Assembly: GCF_008698235.1 (NCBI RefSeq)
Contig: NZ_PEBH01000003.1
Location: forward strand, 221,613 to 285,612
Direction of reading: 5' to 3'
DNA: 64,000 bases
Source: Bifidobacterium rousetti
GTDB lineage: Bacteria > Actinomycetota > Actinomycetes > Actinomycetales > Bifidobacteriaceae
Shown here: piece after piece, positions 1 to 8,391 of the stretch
How positions within the stretch are numbered: the first letter of the stretch is position 1
Layout of the letters: every line of letters starts with the position of its first letter
Program-made: the position numbers and the translations under genes
The notes under the pieces: generated by a model
The model's input: only the letters and a program-made list of their open reading frames with translations
The model's database searches: none
Told to the model about the DNA's origin: nothing

Positions 1-1
1 C

Positions 2-676
2 GTGATCGTCTTCCCGGCCGCGATCCTGCAACCGCCGTTCTTCGACCCGGACGCCGAGGACGCGGCCAACTACGGCGGCATCGGCGCGGTGATCGGCCAC
101 GAGATCGGCCACGGCTTCGACGACCAGGGCTCCCAGTACGACGGCGACGGTAAGCTCAACGACTGGTGGACGCCCACGGACAAGACGAACTTCGAGCAGC
201 GCACGAAGGCGCTCATCGAACAGTACAACGCGTTCGTGCCCAAGCAGCTCGAGGAGAAGTACGCGGACGAGCCGGACAAGGCTCCGCATGTCAACGGCGC
301 CTTGACGATCGGCGAGAACATCGGCGATCTGGGCGGCGTGAACATCGCGCTCAAGGCGTACGCGTTCGCGCTCGACAAGGCCGCGGGCCGCGAGGAGGAC
401 GGCTCGGCCTCCGCGATCGAGGCGTCGCTCGCCACCGCCCCCGAGATGGACGGGTTCACCGGATTGCAGCGTTTCTTCCTGAGCTACGCGTCGATCTGGC
501 GCACGAAGAACCGCGACGAGCTGGCCGAGCAGTACCTGCAGATCGACCCGCACTCCCCCGCCGAATGCCGCACGAACGGCATCGTGCGCAACGTGGACCT
601 GTTCTACAAGGCGTTCGATGTCAAGGACGGCGATCCGATGTACCTCGCGCCCGACCAGCGCGTGCGCATCTGGTGA
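2..676 (+). CDS. M13-family zinc metallopeptidase (PepO/neprilysin-like), C-terminal part
   Basis: The window opens inside this gene; 224 C-terminal residues are visible. The zinc site HEIGH lies at about residues 33-37 of the visible part. It is followed by the family's GENIGDLGG segment, whose Glu is the third zinc ligand, and by the usual RVRIW-type carboxy end. M13 enzymes are normally about 650-700 residues, so roughly two thirds lies outside the window. Bacterial members degrade oligopeptides and, when they lack a signal peptide, are usually intracellular; the N-terminus is not visible, so location cannot be judged. A strong hairpin terminator follows 18 bp after the stop, so this is the last gene of its transcript. 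Confidence 0.93.
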   Translation: MIVFPAAILQPPFFDPDAEDAANYGGIGAVIGHEIGHGFDDQGSQYDGDGKLNDWWTPTDKTNFEQRTKALIEQYNAFVPKQLEEKYADEPDKAPHVNGALTIGENIGDLGGVNIALKAYAFALDKAAGREEDGSASAIEASLATAPEMDGFTGLQRFFLSYASIWRTKNRDELAEQYLQIDPHSPAECRTNGIVRNVDLFYKAFDVKDGDPMYLAPDQRVRIW

Positions 677-694
677 CGTGCTGATTCCACAGTG

Positions 695-735
695 AACGGC
701 GCCCGTACGATGAATGCCGTACGGGCGCCGTTTTT
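695..735 (+). terminator. Rho-independent terminator after the M13 peptidase
   Basis: A 14-bp perfect stem (aacggcgcccgtac / gtacgggcgccgtt) with a 10-base loop is followed by a T run on the plus strand. Confidence 0.9.
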
Positions 736-763
736 GCGTGTGATTATGGTGTTAGGTCAGGGA

Positions 764-1615
764 TCAGAACGGGTCGGAACCGTCCTCGTCGCCCTGATCG
801 GGAGCGGTCGACCATGAGCCTCCGGAGCCGGTGCGCAGGACGGGGTTCGACGTGCCCGCGCCGGCGCCGGTCTCATTGGTGCCGGTCTCATCGGTGGTTC
901 TCTCATTGATGGCGGTTCCGTCACCGGTATCCGTCACGGTTCCGCCGTCATCCCCGTCATTGTCGACCACGCCATCGTCGACCACGCCATCGTCGACCAC
1001 GCCATCGTCGTCGTCTCCGCCGGCGGCTCCGTACACGATCTCAGTGCCGCCGGTCTCGTCGACATCCTCCGACGGAGCGCCGAGGATGTCGACCGGTCGC
1101 GCCGAAGACGGGATCCTCGATACCGAATCGTTGGTCGGCGCGTTCGCGATGCTCGCGCCGCTCTGCCCAGTCATCTGTCCGGCGGACTGACCCGGCGCTC
1201 CCTGCTGCCCGTCCGAACCGTTCTGGCCGGCGGCAGGCTGCTCACGTCCGGCACGGCGGAACCGGCCGACGCCCTGGCTCAGGTCGTGGCCGACCGCGAC
1301 CGCGTCGATCACCGGCGTGAACCGGTCGGCCTGCTCGCCCTCCTTGCGCCAACGCTCCGAATGGAGCGTGCCGGTCACGATGACGGGATCGCCCTTGTGC
1401 AGCGAGCCGAGGATATTCGAAGCGAGCGTGCGATAGGCGCGCACACCCACCCACGTGGTCTCGCGGTCACGCCACTGCCCGCTGTTCGAGTCAAAATATC
1501 GTGGAGTAACCCCGAGTCGAAACGAACAGGCGGGAGCGTCGATGCTCTTGCCGAAGGATTTGGGGTCCGCACCGAGATTGCCGGTGACGGTCACTTGGAT
1601 CTGTTGGATGCCCAT
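764..1615 (-). CDS. ssb: Single-stranded DNA-binding protein with long repetitive linker
   Basis: The 283-residue protein starts with an OB-fold SSB domain (about residues 1-115; GNLGADPKSF near the start, then the WRDRETTWV and GDPVIVTGTL strands). A long disordered Gly/Gln/Asp/Thr-rich linker follows, and the protein ends in an acidic tail finishing DPF. That is the SSB tip that recruits partner proteins, normally DDDIPF. The ATG at 1615 is chosen because the OB fold begins there and an AAAGGA ribosome site sits just upstream; the open frame extends another 80 codons upstream but these are not SSB-like. The gene is not beside rpsF/rpsR, so it may be a second, non-housekeeping SSB. The linker holds a VVDDG-type tandem repeat. 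SSB coats single-stranded DNA during replication and repair. Confidence 0.88.
   Translation of the reverse strand: MGIQQIQVTVTGNLGADPKSFGKSIDAPACSFRLGVTPRYFDSNSGQWRDRETTWVGVRAYRTLASNILGSLHKGDPVIVTGTLHSERWRKEGEQADRFTPVIDAVAVGHDLSQGVGRFRRAGREQPAAGQNGSDGQQGAPGQSAGQMTGQSGASIANAPTNDSVSRIPSSARPVDILGAPSEDVDETGGTEIVYGAAGGDDDDGVVDDGVVDDGVVDNDGDDGGTVTDTGDGTAINERTTDETGTNETGAGAGTSNPVLRTGSGGSWSTAPDQGDEDGSDPF
962..1006 (-). repeat. Three perfect 15-bp tandem repeats inside ssb
   Basis: Three identical 15-bp units (plus strand gtcgaccacgccatc) encode repeated DGVVD in the acidic linker just before the SSB tail. The unit is a multiple of three, so copy-number changes would stay in frame and only alter linker length. 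Confidence 0.9.
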
Positions 1616-1839
1616 GTCGATTGGTCCTTTCCGTATGCGATCGGCCGCCGTTGGCCGTCGCGATCGATTGATGGACCGAAGGAGCGCCGGGACGCGGACG
1701 CCATAGGAAAAGCAGGACATCGCAGCACACACGGACACCGCGGACGACGCCCTTCGGTGACCCCAGCGTGCGCCGGACCGGAGCAGACAGGCAAGCCCGA
1801 CCGGGCGATGTGGACGAAGCCCCTCACCGCGGACGTGTT

Positions 1840-1848
1840 TGTGGATAA
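1840..1848 (-). promoter_or_regulatory. Isolated perfect DnaA box
   Basis: TTATCCACA reads perfectly on the minus strand in the gap between proS and ssb. It is single, so it is not an origin; a regulatory or chance occurrence is possible. Confidence 0.35.
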
Positions 1849-1862
1849 GCCCCATAGGAAAA

Positions 1863-1891
1863 CAAAAACAGCCCCCTCATTTGAGGGGGCT
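1863..1891 (-). terminator. Rho-independent terminator of proS
   Basis: Read on the minus strand, an AGCCCCCTC/GAGGGGGCT stem with a short loop is followed by a T-rich tract, about 20 bp after the proS stop. Confidence 0.9.
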
Positions 1892-1912
1892 GTCAGGCGA
1901 AAACGACCACCG

Positions 1913-3715
1913 TCAGAGGCGCTTGGCCAGCTCCTCGACGGCCTGATCGGCGGGCACGGCGACCTTGTTCTCGCCGTCGCGGTCGCGGATCTCGATGGTG
2001 CCGTCGTTGACGTAGTCGCGGCCGACCACGGCGATGACCGGCACGCCGATCAGCTCGGCGTCCTTGAACTTGACGCCCGGGGAGACCTTCTTGCGGTCGT
2101 CGTAGATGACCTCGACGCCCTTGGCCTCGAGCTCGGCGACCAGCTTCTCGGCGCCTTCGAACGCCTTCTCGTCCTTGCCGGTGGCGACCACGTGGACCTG
2201 CGCCGGCGCGATGACGGTCGGCCAGGCGAGGCCCTTGTCGTCGTGATGCGTCTCGGCGATGCAGGCGAGCACGCGGGAGACACCGATGCCGTAGCAGCCC
2301 ATCCACACCGGGACGGCCTTGCCGTTCTGGTCGAGGACCTTCAAGTCCAGAGCCTTGGAGTACTTGAGGCCGAGCTGGAAGACCTGGCCGATCTCGACGC
2401 CACGCTCGAAGCTCAACGGGCCGGAGCCGTCCGGGCTCATATCGCCGTGACGCACCTCGACGGCCTCGACGGTGCCGTCGGCCTCAAAGTCACGGCCGTA
2501 GACGAGGTCGTAGTAGTCGACCTCGTGCTCGTCGGCGCCGGTGAACCATGCGGAGCCCTTGACGACATGCGCGTCGACGAGGTAACGCAGCGACTCCTCC
2601 ACGCCGGCCGCCTTGGCCTGCGGGCCGAGCGCCATCGGGCCGATGTAGCCGGGCACCAGCTCCGGATGGGCCTTGAGGTCCTCCTCGGTGGCCTCCTCGA
2701 TCTCGGCAGGGGCGAACTGGGCCTCCAGACGCTTCATGTCCACGGTGCGGTCGCCGGGCACACCCACGACCACGATCTCGCGCCACGGCTGGTCATGCTC
2801 GTTGTCCTCGGCGTGCTTGACCGCGATCACCACGTTCTTGAGGATGTCGGATGCCTGCCATTCGCGGCCGTCGGCGCGCGGGTGGTCGGCGTTGGCGCGC
2901 TCAATCATCTGCTCGATGGTCTTGGCGTCCGGCGTGGTCTCCCTGTGCGCGGCCGGGGTGGCGGACGCGTCGATCTCGGGCAGTTCGGGCGTGTGCAGCG
3001 CCTCGACGTTCCACGCCTTGCCGGACGGGGCGAGCGCGAACGTGTCCTCGCCGATGGCCATCGGGGCGAGGAACTCCTCGGACGCGGAACCGCCCATCGG
3101 GCCGGACATCGCGAACACGGGCACGTACTTGAGGTCGAGACGCTGGAAGATGCGCTCGTAGGCGCCGCGCTCGTCGTAGTACGCCTTGCGCATGCCCTCC
3201 TCGTCGATCGTGAAGGAGTAGGCGTCCTTCATGATGAACTCGCGGCCGCGGATGAGTCCGGCGCGCGGACGGAACTCGTCGCGGTACTTGGTCTGGATCT
3301 GGTAGAGGGTGACGGGCAGGTCCTTGTAGGACGAATACATGTCCTTGACCAGCAGCGTGAACATCTCCTCGTGCGTCGGCGCGAGCAGGTAGTCGGCCTG
3401 ATGACGGTCCTTGAGACGGAAGATGTTGTCGCCGTACTCCTCCCAGCGGTGGGTGGCCTCGTACGGTTCACGCGGCAGCAGGGCCGGGAAGTGCACCTCC
3501 TGGGCGCCGATGCCGTTGATCTCCTCGCGGATGATGTCCTCGATCTTGTTGAGCACGCGCAAGCCGAGCGGCAGCCAGGTCCAGATGCCGGGCGCGGCCT
3601 TGCGGATGTATCCGGCGCGCTGCAGGAGCTTGGCGGAATCGACGTCCGCGTCGGCGGGGTCCTCGCGCAGGGTGCGCAGGAACAGGGTAGACATACGAAG
3701 GGTATTGGAAGTCAT
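1913..3715 (-). CDS. proS: Prolyl-tRNA synthetase
   Basis: This 600-residue class II aminoacyl-tRNA synthetase charges tRNA-Pro in the cytoplasm. It has the bacterial-type architecture: catalytic motif 2 around [19 protein letters not shown], a large inserted editing (YbaK-like) domain in the middle third, then motif 3 ([16 protein letters not shown]) and a C-terminal anticodon-binding domain (IAPAQVHVV to the end). The ATG at 3715 is preferred because TTGGAG lies about 7 bases upstream and bifidobacterial ProS proteins begin a few residues before [14 protein letters not shown] 3694 is the alternative. Upstream in-frame sequence to 3787 is repeat DNA and not coding-like. A terminator follows the gene. 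Confidence 0.97.
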   Translation of the reverse strand: MTSNTLRMSTLFLRTLREDPADADVDSAKLLQRAGYIRKAAPGIWTWLPLGLRVLNKIEDIIREEINGIGAQEVHFPALLPREPYEATHRWEEYGDNIFRLKDRHQADYLLAPTHEEMFTLLVKDMYSSYKDLPVTLYQIQTKYRDEFRPRAGLIRGREFIMKDAYSFTIDEEGMRKAYYDERGAYERIFQRLDLKYVPVFAMSGPMGGSASEEFLAPMAIGEDTFALAPSGKAWNVEALHTPELPEIDASATPAAHRETTPDAKTIEQMIERANADHPRADGREWQASDILKNVVIAVKHAEDNEHDQPWREIVVVGVPGDRTVDMKRLEAQFAPAEIEEATEEDLKAHPELVPGYIGPMALGPQAKAAGVEESLRYLVDAHVVKGSAWFTGADEHEVDYYDLVYGRDFEADGTVEAVEVRHGDMSPDGSGPLSFERGVEIGQVFQLGLKYSKALDLKVLDQNGKAVPVWMGCYGIGVSRVLACIAETHHDDKGLAWPTVIAPAQVHVVATGKDEKAFEGAEKLVAELEAKGVEVIYDDRKKVSPGVKFKDAELIGVPVIAVVGRDYVNDGTIEIRDRDGENKVAVPADQAVEELAKRL

Positions 3716-3761
3716 ACGCTCCAAGATATTCACGTCAACCGACAAGCGGGTGACGCGCATC

Positions 3762-3797
3762 CGTTCCACTCGTTCCGCCCGTTCCACTCGTTCCGCC
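3762..3797. repeat. Two 18-bp (four 9-bp) direct repeats upstream of proS
   Basis: The 18-mer cgttccactcgttccgcc occurs twice head to tail. Each copy is itself two related 9-mers. It fills the short gap between the end of the radical SAM gene and the proS leader and could lie in the proS 5' UTR. Confidence 0.85.
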
Positions 3798-3802
3798 CGC
3801 GA

Positions 3803-4963
3803 TCACCACCTGCCGGCGATCACGGTCCCGCACTCCGGGCATCGCACGCCCTCCGCGTCCCGTCCGTCGCTCCCGCCCTCTCCTGCCGGCGTCCCGCCCG
3901 TGAGCCGGTCGGAGACGATCCGGTACCAGTCGCGCACCACGAGCTTTGCCCGGCAATCCGGGTTCGGGCAGTACGTGGTGTCGCCCTCGGTGTCGTGCAC
4001 GTTGCCGGTGTAGACGTAGTGCAGTCCCTCGTCCAATGCGATGCCGCGGGCGCGGGTGAGCGTCGCGTGCGGGGTGGGCGGCACGTCGGTCATCTTCCAC
4101 GCGGGGTGGAACGCGGAGAAGTGCAGCGGCACGTCCGGGCCGCAATGCTCGCGGATCCACGTACATTCGGCGTGCAGTTGCGCGTCATCGTCGTTCAGTC
4201 CGGGGATGAGCAGCGTCGTCAGCTCGACCCACACATGACGCCCGTCCGGGGTGCGCGCCTCGTTGACGGCGTAGTCGATGGTGTCGAGCACGTCCTGCAA
4301 GTGCGTGCCGGTGACCTTCCAGTAGAAGTCCTCGGTGAAGCCCTTCAGGTCGATGTTGGCGGCGTCCATCGCGTCGTAGAAGTCGGCGCGGGCGGGCGCG
4401 GCCATGTATCCGGCGGTGACGGCGATCGGGTGGATGCCTCGCGCGCGGCATGCGGCGGCGGTGTCGATCGCGTATTCGGCGAACACGATCGGATCGTTGT
4501 AGGTGAACGCGACCGAGTCGATGCCGCGATCGGCGGCGACCTGCGCGATCTTCCCGGGACTCGCCTCGACGCCGAGCCGGTCGTAATCGCGAGCGCGCGA
4601 GATGTCCCAGTTCTGGCAGAACCGGCATCCGGAGTTGCAGCCGGCCGTGCCGAAACTCAGCACACTGGAACCGGGATGGAAGTGGTTGAGCGGCTTCTTC
4701 TCGACCGGGTCGACGGCGAATCCGGAGCTGCGGCCGTACGTGTCGGACACGATCACGCCGTCGTGGTTGGAGCGCACGAAGCAGAAGCCGCGTTGGCCGG
4801 GTTTGAGCACGCAGCGACGCGGGCACAGTTCGCAGCGGGCGCGGCCTGTGCCATCGTCGAACCGCGTCTGCCAGCGGCCTCGGGCCGGGCCGAACGCGTC
4901 GGTCTCTTTCGTTCGCGTCATCCGTGTAGTCCGTGCAGTCCGCAGGTCACTCACGTTCGGCAT
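3803..4963 (-). CDS. AmmeMemoRadiSam-system radical SAM enzyme
   Basis: The 386-residue protein has the radical SAM cluster CNSGCRFCQNWD, which binds a 4Fe-4S cluster and S-adenosylmethionine. An N-terminal Cys cluster (CELCPRRC) and a C-terminal zinc-ribbon pair (CPNPDC, CPECG) flank it. This is the layout of the radical SAM member of the system named for its AMMECR1, Memo and radical SAM parts. Its start overlaps the end of the upstream Memo/AMMECR1 gene by 17 bp, so the two are translationally coupled. The reaction and substrate of the family are not established. The start at 4963 has a GGGGTGA ribosome site; the N-terminal Thr/Arg-rich stretch is poorly conserved in kind, so a slightly later start cannot be excluded. 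Confidence 0.9.
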   Translation of the reverse strand: MPNVSDLRTARTTRMTRTKETDAFGPARGRWQTRFDDGTGRARCELCPRRCVLKPGQRGFCFVRSNHDGVIVSDTYGRSSGFAVDPVEKKPLNHFHPGSSVLSFGTAGCNSGCRFCQNWDISRARDYDRLGVEASPGKIAQVAADRGIDSVAFTYNDPIVFAEYAIDTAAACRARGIHPIAVTAGYMAAPARADFYDAMDAANIDLKGFTEDFYWKVTGTHLQDVLDTIDYAVNEARTPDGRHVWVELTTLLIPGLNDDDAQLHAECTWIREHCGPDVPLHFSAFHPAWKMTDVPPTPHATLTRARGIALDEGLHYVYTGNVHDTEGDTTYCPNPDCRAKLVVRDWYRIVSDRLTGGTPAGEGGSDGRDAEGVRCPECGTVIAGRW

Positions 4964-6569
4964 AGGCCGTCACCCCGTAGCGTTCGCACTCGATCTCGCC
5001 ATGATCCCAGTCGAGATGCGGCGAGATGCCGGCCTTGGCGAGCAGATGGGAGACGAAGTCGTGCGGGTCGGGCAGTTGCTCCCACACCTGCGGCAGGAAC
5101 GTGGCGCGACGGCCGCGCCCATCGGTGAGGATGAGCCCGTCCTCGCCGGGGTTGAGCGTGCTTTCGAGCTCGGCCCGCGAGCGCACGGCGATCGGTTCGG
5201 GGCGTGAAAGCACCGACACCTCCACGTCGAGCAGCGGGTATTCGCGCGGCGTCACGGGCGTGAACCGCGGGTCGCGGCTGGCCGCGTCGACCGCGTGGTC
5301 GGCCACGTCCCGGCCCAGCGGCCGGTACGCTTCGAGCGTGCCGATGCAGCCGCGCAGGTCGCCGTGTTCGGTCAGGGTGACGAAGCTCGCGCCGGGCTCG
5401 TCGAGCCACGGATGCCGTGCGATGATCGCGTCCGGACGGCCCGCTGGATCGTCATCCAGTCCGAGATGCTCGCGGATCGCGGCGCGGGCGAGTTCGAGGA
5501 GCACGATGCCGCGGTCGGCGGACGCATCCTGCTGCCATACCGCGAACGACGAGTAGCCGACGACGGCCTCGTACGGGTCGCGCATCTCGGGACGCGGTTC
5601 GCCGGCGAGCGCGACCACACCGTCGTCGCCGGAGGTGCTGCGGCCGAGCAGCCGCAGGTCGAAGGCGACGTCACCCTCGTCCGCGTGGCCTCGGATCGAC
5701 GATGCCGCAGACGTCGCGGGACGCAACCCTCGTGTCAGTACGTCGAGCAGCCCGTTGACCGGGTACGCCCCGCATGCGCGACGCGGGTGGATGGGCCCGT
5801 GCAGGTGCGCGATCGCGTCGATGGTCTCGTCGTCGAGTTCGCGCGCGTACTCCTCGGGATGGTAGTGGGACAGGTCGGAGCTGATCACGATCACGGTCTC
5901 GGGACCACCCCACAGGGCGCGCAGTACGTCGCCGACCTCGCGCGGACTGGCGTCGCCGGCGTTGAGCGGCACGATCTCAAGATCGGAGTCGAGCACGGTC
6001 TGGAGGAACGGGATCTGCACCTCGACCGCGTGCTCCTGCGCGTGCGTCGGATCGTTGACGATGAGCGCCTGGGCGGGAGCGTCGGGCAGGGCGCGCATGC
6101 CGGAACACAGCGCGCCGCCGACATCGTCCGGTTCGTCCGTCCCGTCCGCGTCACCGTCATCGTCGGTCAGCAGTCCCAGCGCACGACGCTCGGACGCGAC
6201 ATCGACCGGAACCGCGCCGAGCGGGGTCGCGAACGCCGTGGCCGAGGAACAGGCGACGCCGCGCACGGCCACGCGATGCGTCGGCCCGACGATCACCGCG
6301 CGGCGGATCGTGCCGCGTCCACGTTCGAGCAGCGCGTAGGCGAGCGCCGCGGTCGTGCCGGAGTACACGTATCCGGCGTGCGGCACGATCACCGCCTTGG
6401 GGGCGCCCTGCGGCAGCGGATCGCCGCCGTTGTCGTCATCCTCCAGCTTCGCGAGCAATTCGCGTCCGTAGTCGAGCTGCCGGTTGACCATCTTCTTCAA
6501 TACGACACGATCGTCGGGATAGAAGGCCCCGGCCACCGCCGCCGGACGAATGAAATCGGCACGCACCAT
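4947..6569 (-). CDS. Memo-AMMECR1 fusion protein (AmmeMemoRadiSam proteins B and A)
   Basis: This 540-residue protein fuses two families. Residues about 1-340 are a Memo-like domain (VPHAGYVYSGTTAA, GPTHRVAVRG, ISSDLSHYHP), related to extradiol dioxygenases, whose His residues form the presumed metal pocket. Residues about 355-540 are an AMMECR1 domain with the signature RGCIGTLEAYRPL. The ATG at 6569 is chosen because MVRADFIRPAAVAG is the natural Memo start and AAAGAGGTGG precedes it. The radical SAM partner is the next gene and overlaps by 17 bp. Together the three domains probably act on one unknown substrate. In many genomes B and A are separate genes; here they are one. Confidence 0.9.
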   Translation of the reverse strand: MVRADFIRPAAVAGAFYPDDRVVLKKMVNRQLDYGRELLAKLEDDDNGGDPLPQGAPKAVIVPHAGYVYSGTTAALAYALLERGRGTIRRAVIVGPTHRVAVRGVACSSATAFATPLGAVPVDVASERRALGLLTDDDGDADGTDEPDDVGGALCSGMRALPDAPAQALIVNDPTHAQEHAVEVQIPFLQTVLDSDLEIVPLNAGDASPREVGDVLRALWGGPETVIVISSDLSHYHPEEYARELDDETIDAIAHLHGPIHPRRACGAYPVNGLLDVLTRGLRPATSAASSIRGHADEGDVAFDLRLLGRSTSGDDGVVALAGEPRPEMRDPYEAVVGYSSFAVWQQDASADRGIVLLELARAAIREHLGLDDDPAGRPDAIIARHPWLDEPGASFVTLTEHGDLRGCIGTLEAYRPLGRDVADHAVDAASRDPRFTPVTPREYPLLDVEVSVLSRPEPIAVRSRAELESTLNPGEDGLILTDGRGRRATFLPQVWEQLPDPHDFVSHLLAKAGISPHLDWDHGEIECERYGVTAYAERE

Positions 6570-6671
6570 AACGACCACCTCTTTCACGTCCCATCGTAGT
6601 CGTCCGCGAGCGCGATCGTCCATTCCCGCGAAAGCGGCAGGATCAGTCGGAATCGGGCGAATCAGCAATTA

Positions 6672-8255
6672 TCAGCTGGCGATGCCGGTGTCCTGACCGC
6701 CCTTGCGCACGGTGTCGATGTTGTCGAGACTGTAGATCATGTCGCCTGGCTCGACGGGCTGTATGGCGCCGGCGAGGAGCGTGTCGACAGTGACGATGCG
6801 GTAGCCCTTCTTCTCGAGACCGTTGATGATCTCGGGCAGGGCCTTGGCGGTTGCGGCGTTGCCGTCGTGCAGGGCGATGATCGAGCCGGCGTAGGCATCG
6901 GAGACCACGCGTTTGGCGATCGCGGAGGCCGTGGCCTTGCCGTCCCAGTCGCCGGAGTCGACGCTCCACATGATCATCGACTGGTTGCTGTTTCTGGCGG
7001 CTGCCCGCAGTGCGTCGCTCCACGCACCGTCCGGCGGGCGGAACAGGGTGACGGGCTTGCCGGAGGCCTGCGAGATCACGTCGTCGGTGTCCTTGAACCA
7101 TTTGGCGAGCTGTTCGGCGCTCATTGCGTGCATCTGCGTGTGCCGCCAGGAGATCGATCCGACGGAGTGTCCTTCGGCGACCATGCGCCTGACCAGGGAC
7201 ACGTTGGAGCCGTTGACGAACTGCCCCTGCAGGAAGAACGTGGCAGGCACCTTGGCCCGTTTGAGCTCGTCGAGGATCTCCGGCGTGCGCTGTTTGTTGG
7301 GGCCGTCGTCGAAGGTCAGAGCCACGCAATTGATGAAATGGCAGTCGAGCGGCATGGCTGCGATGACCTTGTCCGTGGCGTCGGAGAGCGGCCCGGTCAC
7401 ATTCGCGATGGTCGCCGCGTCGGTGGTGGACGTGGTGTCGAGCGTATGCTGCGCCGCGTCGATGGTCTGTTTGAGCGCGGCGCGCAGGGCGTTGTCGGCT
7501 TTGTTCTCGGAACGCGCATAGGCGGTGTTCGCCTTGTCGAGGAGCGCGGTGAGCCGGGTGCGCGCATCCTTGGCGGTCAGACCATCGAGAATGCCCTGCA
7601 GGGTCTGCATGTCGTACGGCATGGAGATGAGGGCCGTGTCCATCTGGGTGTCGGCACTGCCGTACCGGTCGGACAGGTCGTCCAGTGCCGTGGCGGACAT
7701 GTCTGACGCGCAGTCGGCGGTGGCGAGCGCCGTGAAATCGATGCCGTCCGTACGGTTCACCTGTTGCTGGAGTCGTTCGCGGGTGTCGCTGTCGTCAAAT
7801 CCCTTGGTTTTGTCGAGCAGCGTCTTCGATGCGGCGAGGGTCGGTGTGAACGAGGTGGCGGTCTCCATGTACGCCCTGCGGGAGGCGCGGCATCCGGCGA
7901 GTGCGCTCTCATGCGCGCGACGCTGCGACGCAAGCACCGAACTCGCGACCGTCCATCCGGCGAACACCAGTCCCGCCGCGAACAACGCGATCACCGCAAC
8001 AACGATCGGCGTGCGCAGATGACGGACACCGGCACGACGCCTCTCAGCGCCACTCTCGGCATCGCTCTCTGAGGAGTCCATTCCGCGCCCAGATTGCGCA
8101 GCTGCGTGAAAGTCGCCATCCATCGACTCGCTCGCTTCATCAGCAGACTCGTCAGAATAAGACAGATCGTCTAATAGATTCGGATCATCGATCTCGTCAT
8201 CGTAGACAGAGTCACGACCACCATCGTCATTTCGTGCCGTCTGATTCCCCGTCAT
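6672..8255 (-). CDS. Membrane-anchored polysaccharide deacetylase-family protein with an altered zinc motif
   Basis: The 527-residue protein has an acidic cytoplasmic head (1-80), one membrane segment (about 84-107), an extracytoplasmic helical stalk and a C-terminal NodB-homology domain. Motifs visible are TFDDGP (about 314), RPPDG (about 406), VDSGDWDG and LHDG. These enzymes remove acetyl groups from peptidoglycan or other surface glycans using a metal held by one Asp and two His. Here motif 2 reads SISWRH, where active enzymes have NHTWSH; Ile takes the place of the first zinc His. Activity is therefore uncertain and the protein may be a binding or regulatory homologue. ATG 8255 has GAAAGG upstream; the frame extends further without coding character. 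Confidence 0.85.
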   Translation of the reverse strand: MTGNQTARNDDGGRDSVYDDEIDDPNLLDDLSYSDESADEASESMDGDFHAAAQSGRGMDSSESDAESGAERRRAGVRHLRTPIVVAVIALFAAGLVFAGWTVASSVLASQRRAHESALAGCRASRRAYMETATSFTPTLAASKTLLDKTKGFDDSDTRERLQQQVNRTDGIDFTALATADCASDMSATALDDLSDRYGSADTQMDTALISMPYDMQTLQGILDGLTAKDARTRLTALLDKANTAYARSENKADNALRAALKQTIDAAQHTLDTTSTTDAATIANVTGPLSDATDKVIAAMPLDCHFINCVALTFDDGPNKQRTPEILDELKRAKVPATFFLQGQFVNGSNVSLVRRMVAEGHSVGSISWRHTQMHAMSAEQLAKWFKDTDDVISQASGKPVTLFRPPDGAWSDALRAAARNSNQSMIMWSVDSGDWDGKATASAIAKRVVSDAYAGSIIALHDGNAATAKALPEIINGLEKKGYRIVTVDTLLAGAIQPVEPGDMIYSLDNIDTVRKGGQDTGIAS

Positions 8256-8336
8256 AGCATCTGGCCTTTCAGAGTCCGCACCAATCGTCTCATCAATACG
8301 ATCCTCGTCTCCCCAGTCCAAGCATAGACTCCCCTT

Positions 8337-8383
8337 TGCGGGACTCAGCACGATTTCGACCGATTTCGACGCTGAATCCCGCA
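8337..8383 (-). terminator. Terminator-like hairpin after the Pif1-type helicase gene
   Basis: A 13-bp inverted repeat (tgcgggactcagc / gctgaatcccgca, one mismatch) encloses a loop made of the 10-mer cgatttcgac repeated twice. It lies 8 bp past the helicase stop on the minus strand. There is no clear T run. Confidence 0.5.
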
Positions 8384-8391
8384 ATACAGGG

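Noticed and set aside
1286..5128. A 1280-codon plus-strand open frame across ssb, proS and the radical SAM gene
   Set aside because: It is the antisense shadow of three well-supported minus-strand genes in GC-rich DNA; its composition (His, Arg, Val, Asp rich) is typical of such shadows.
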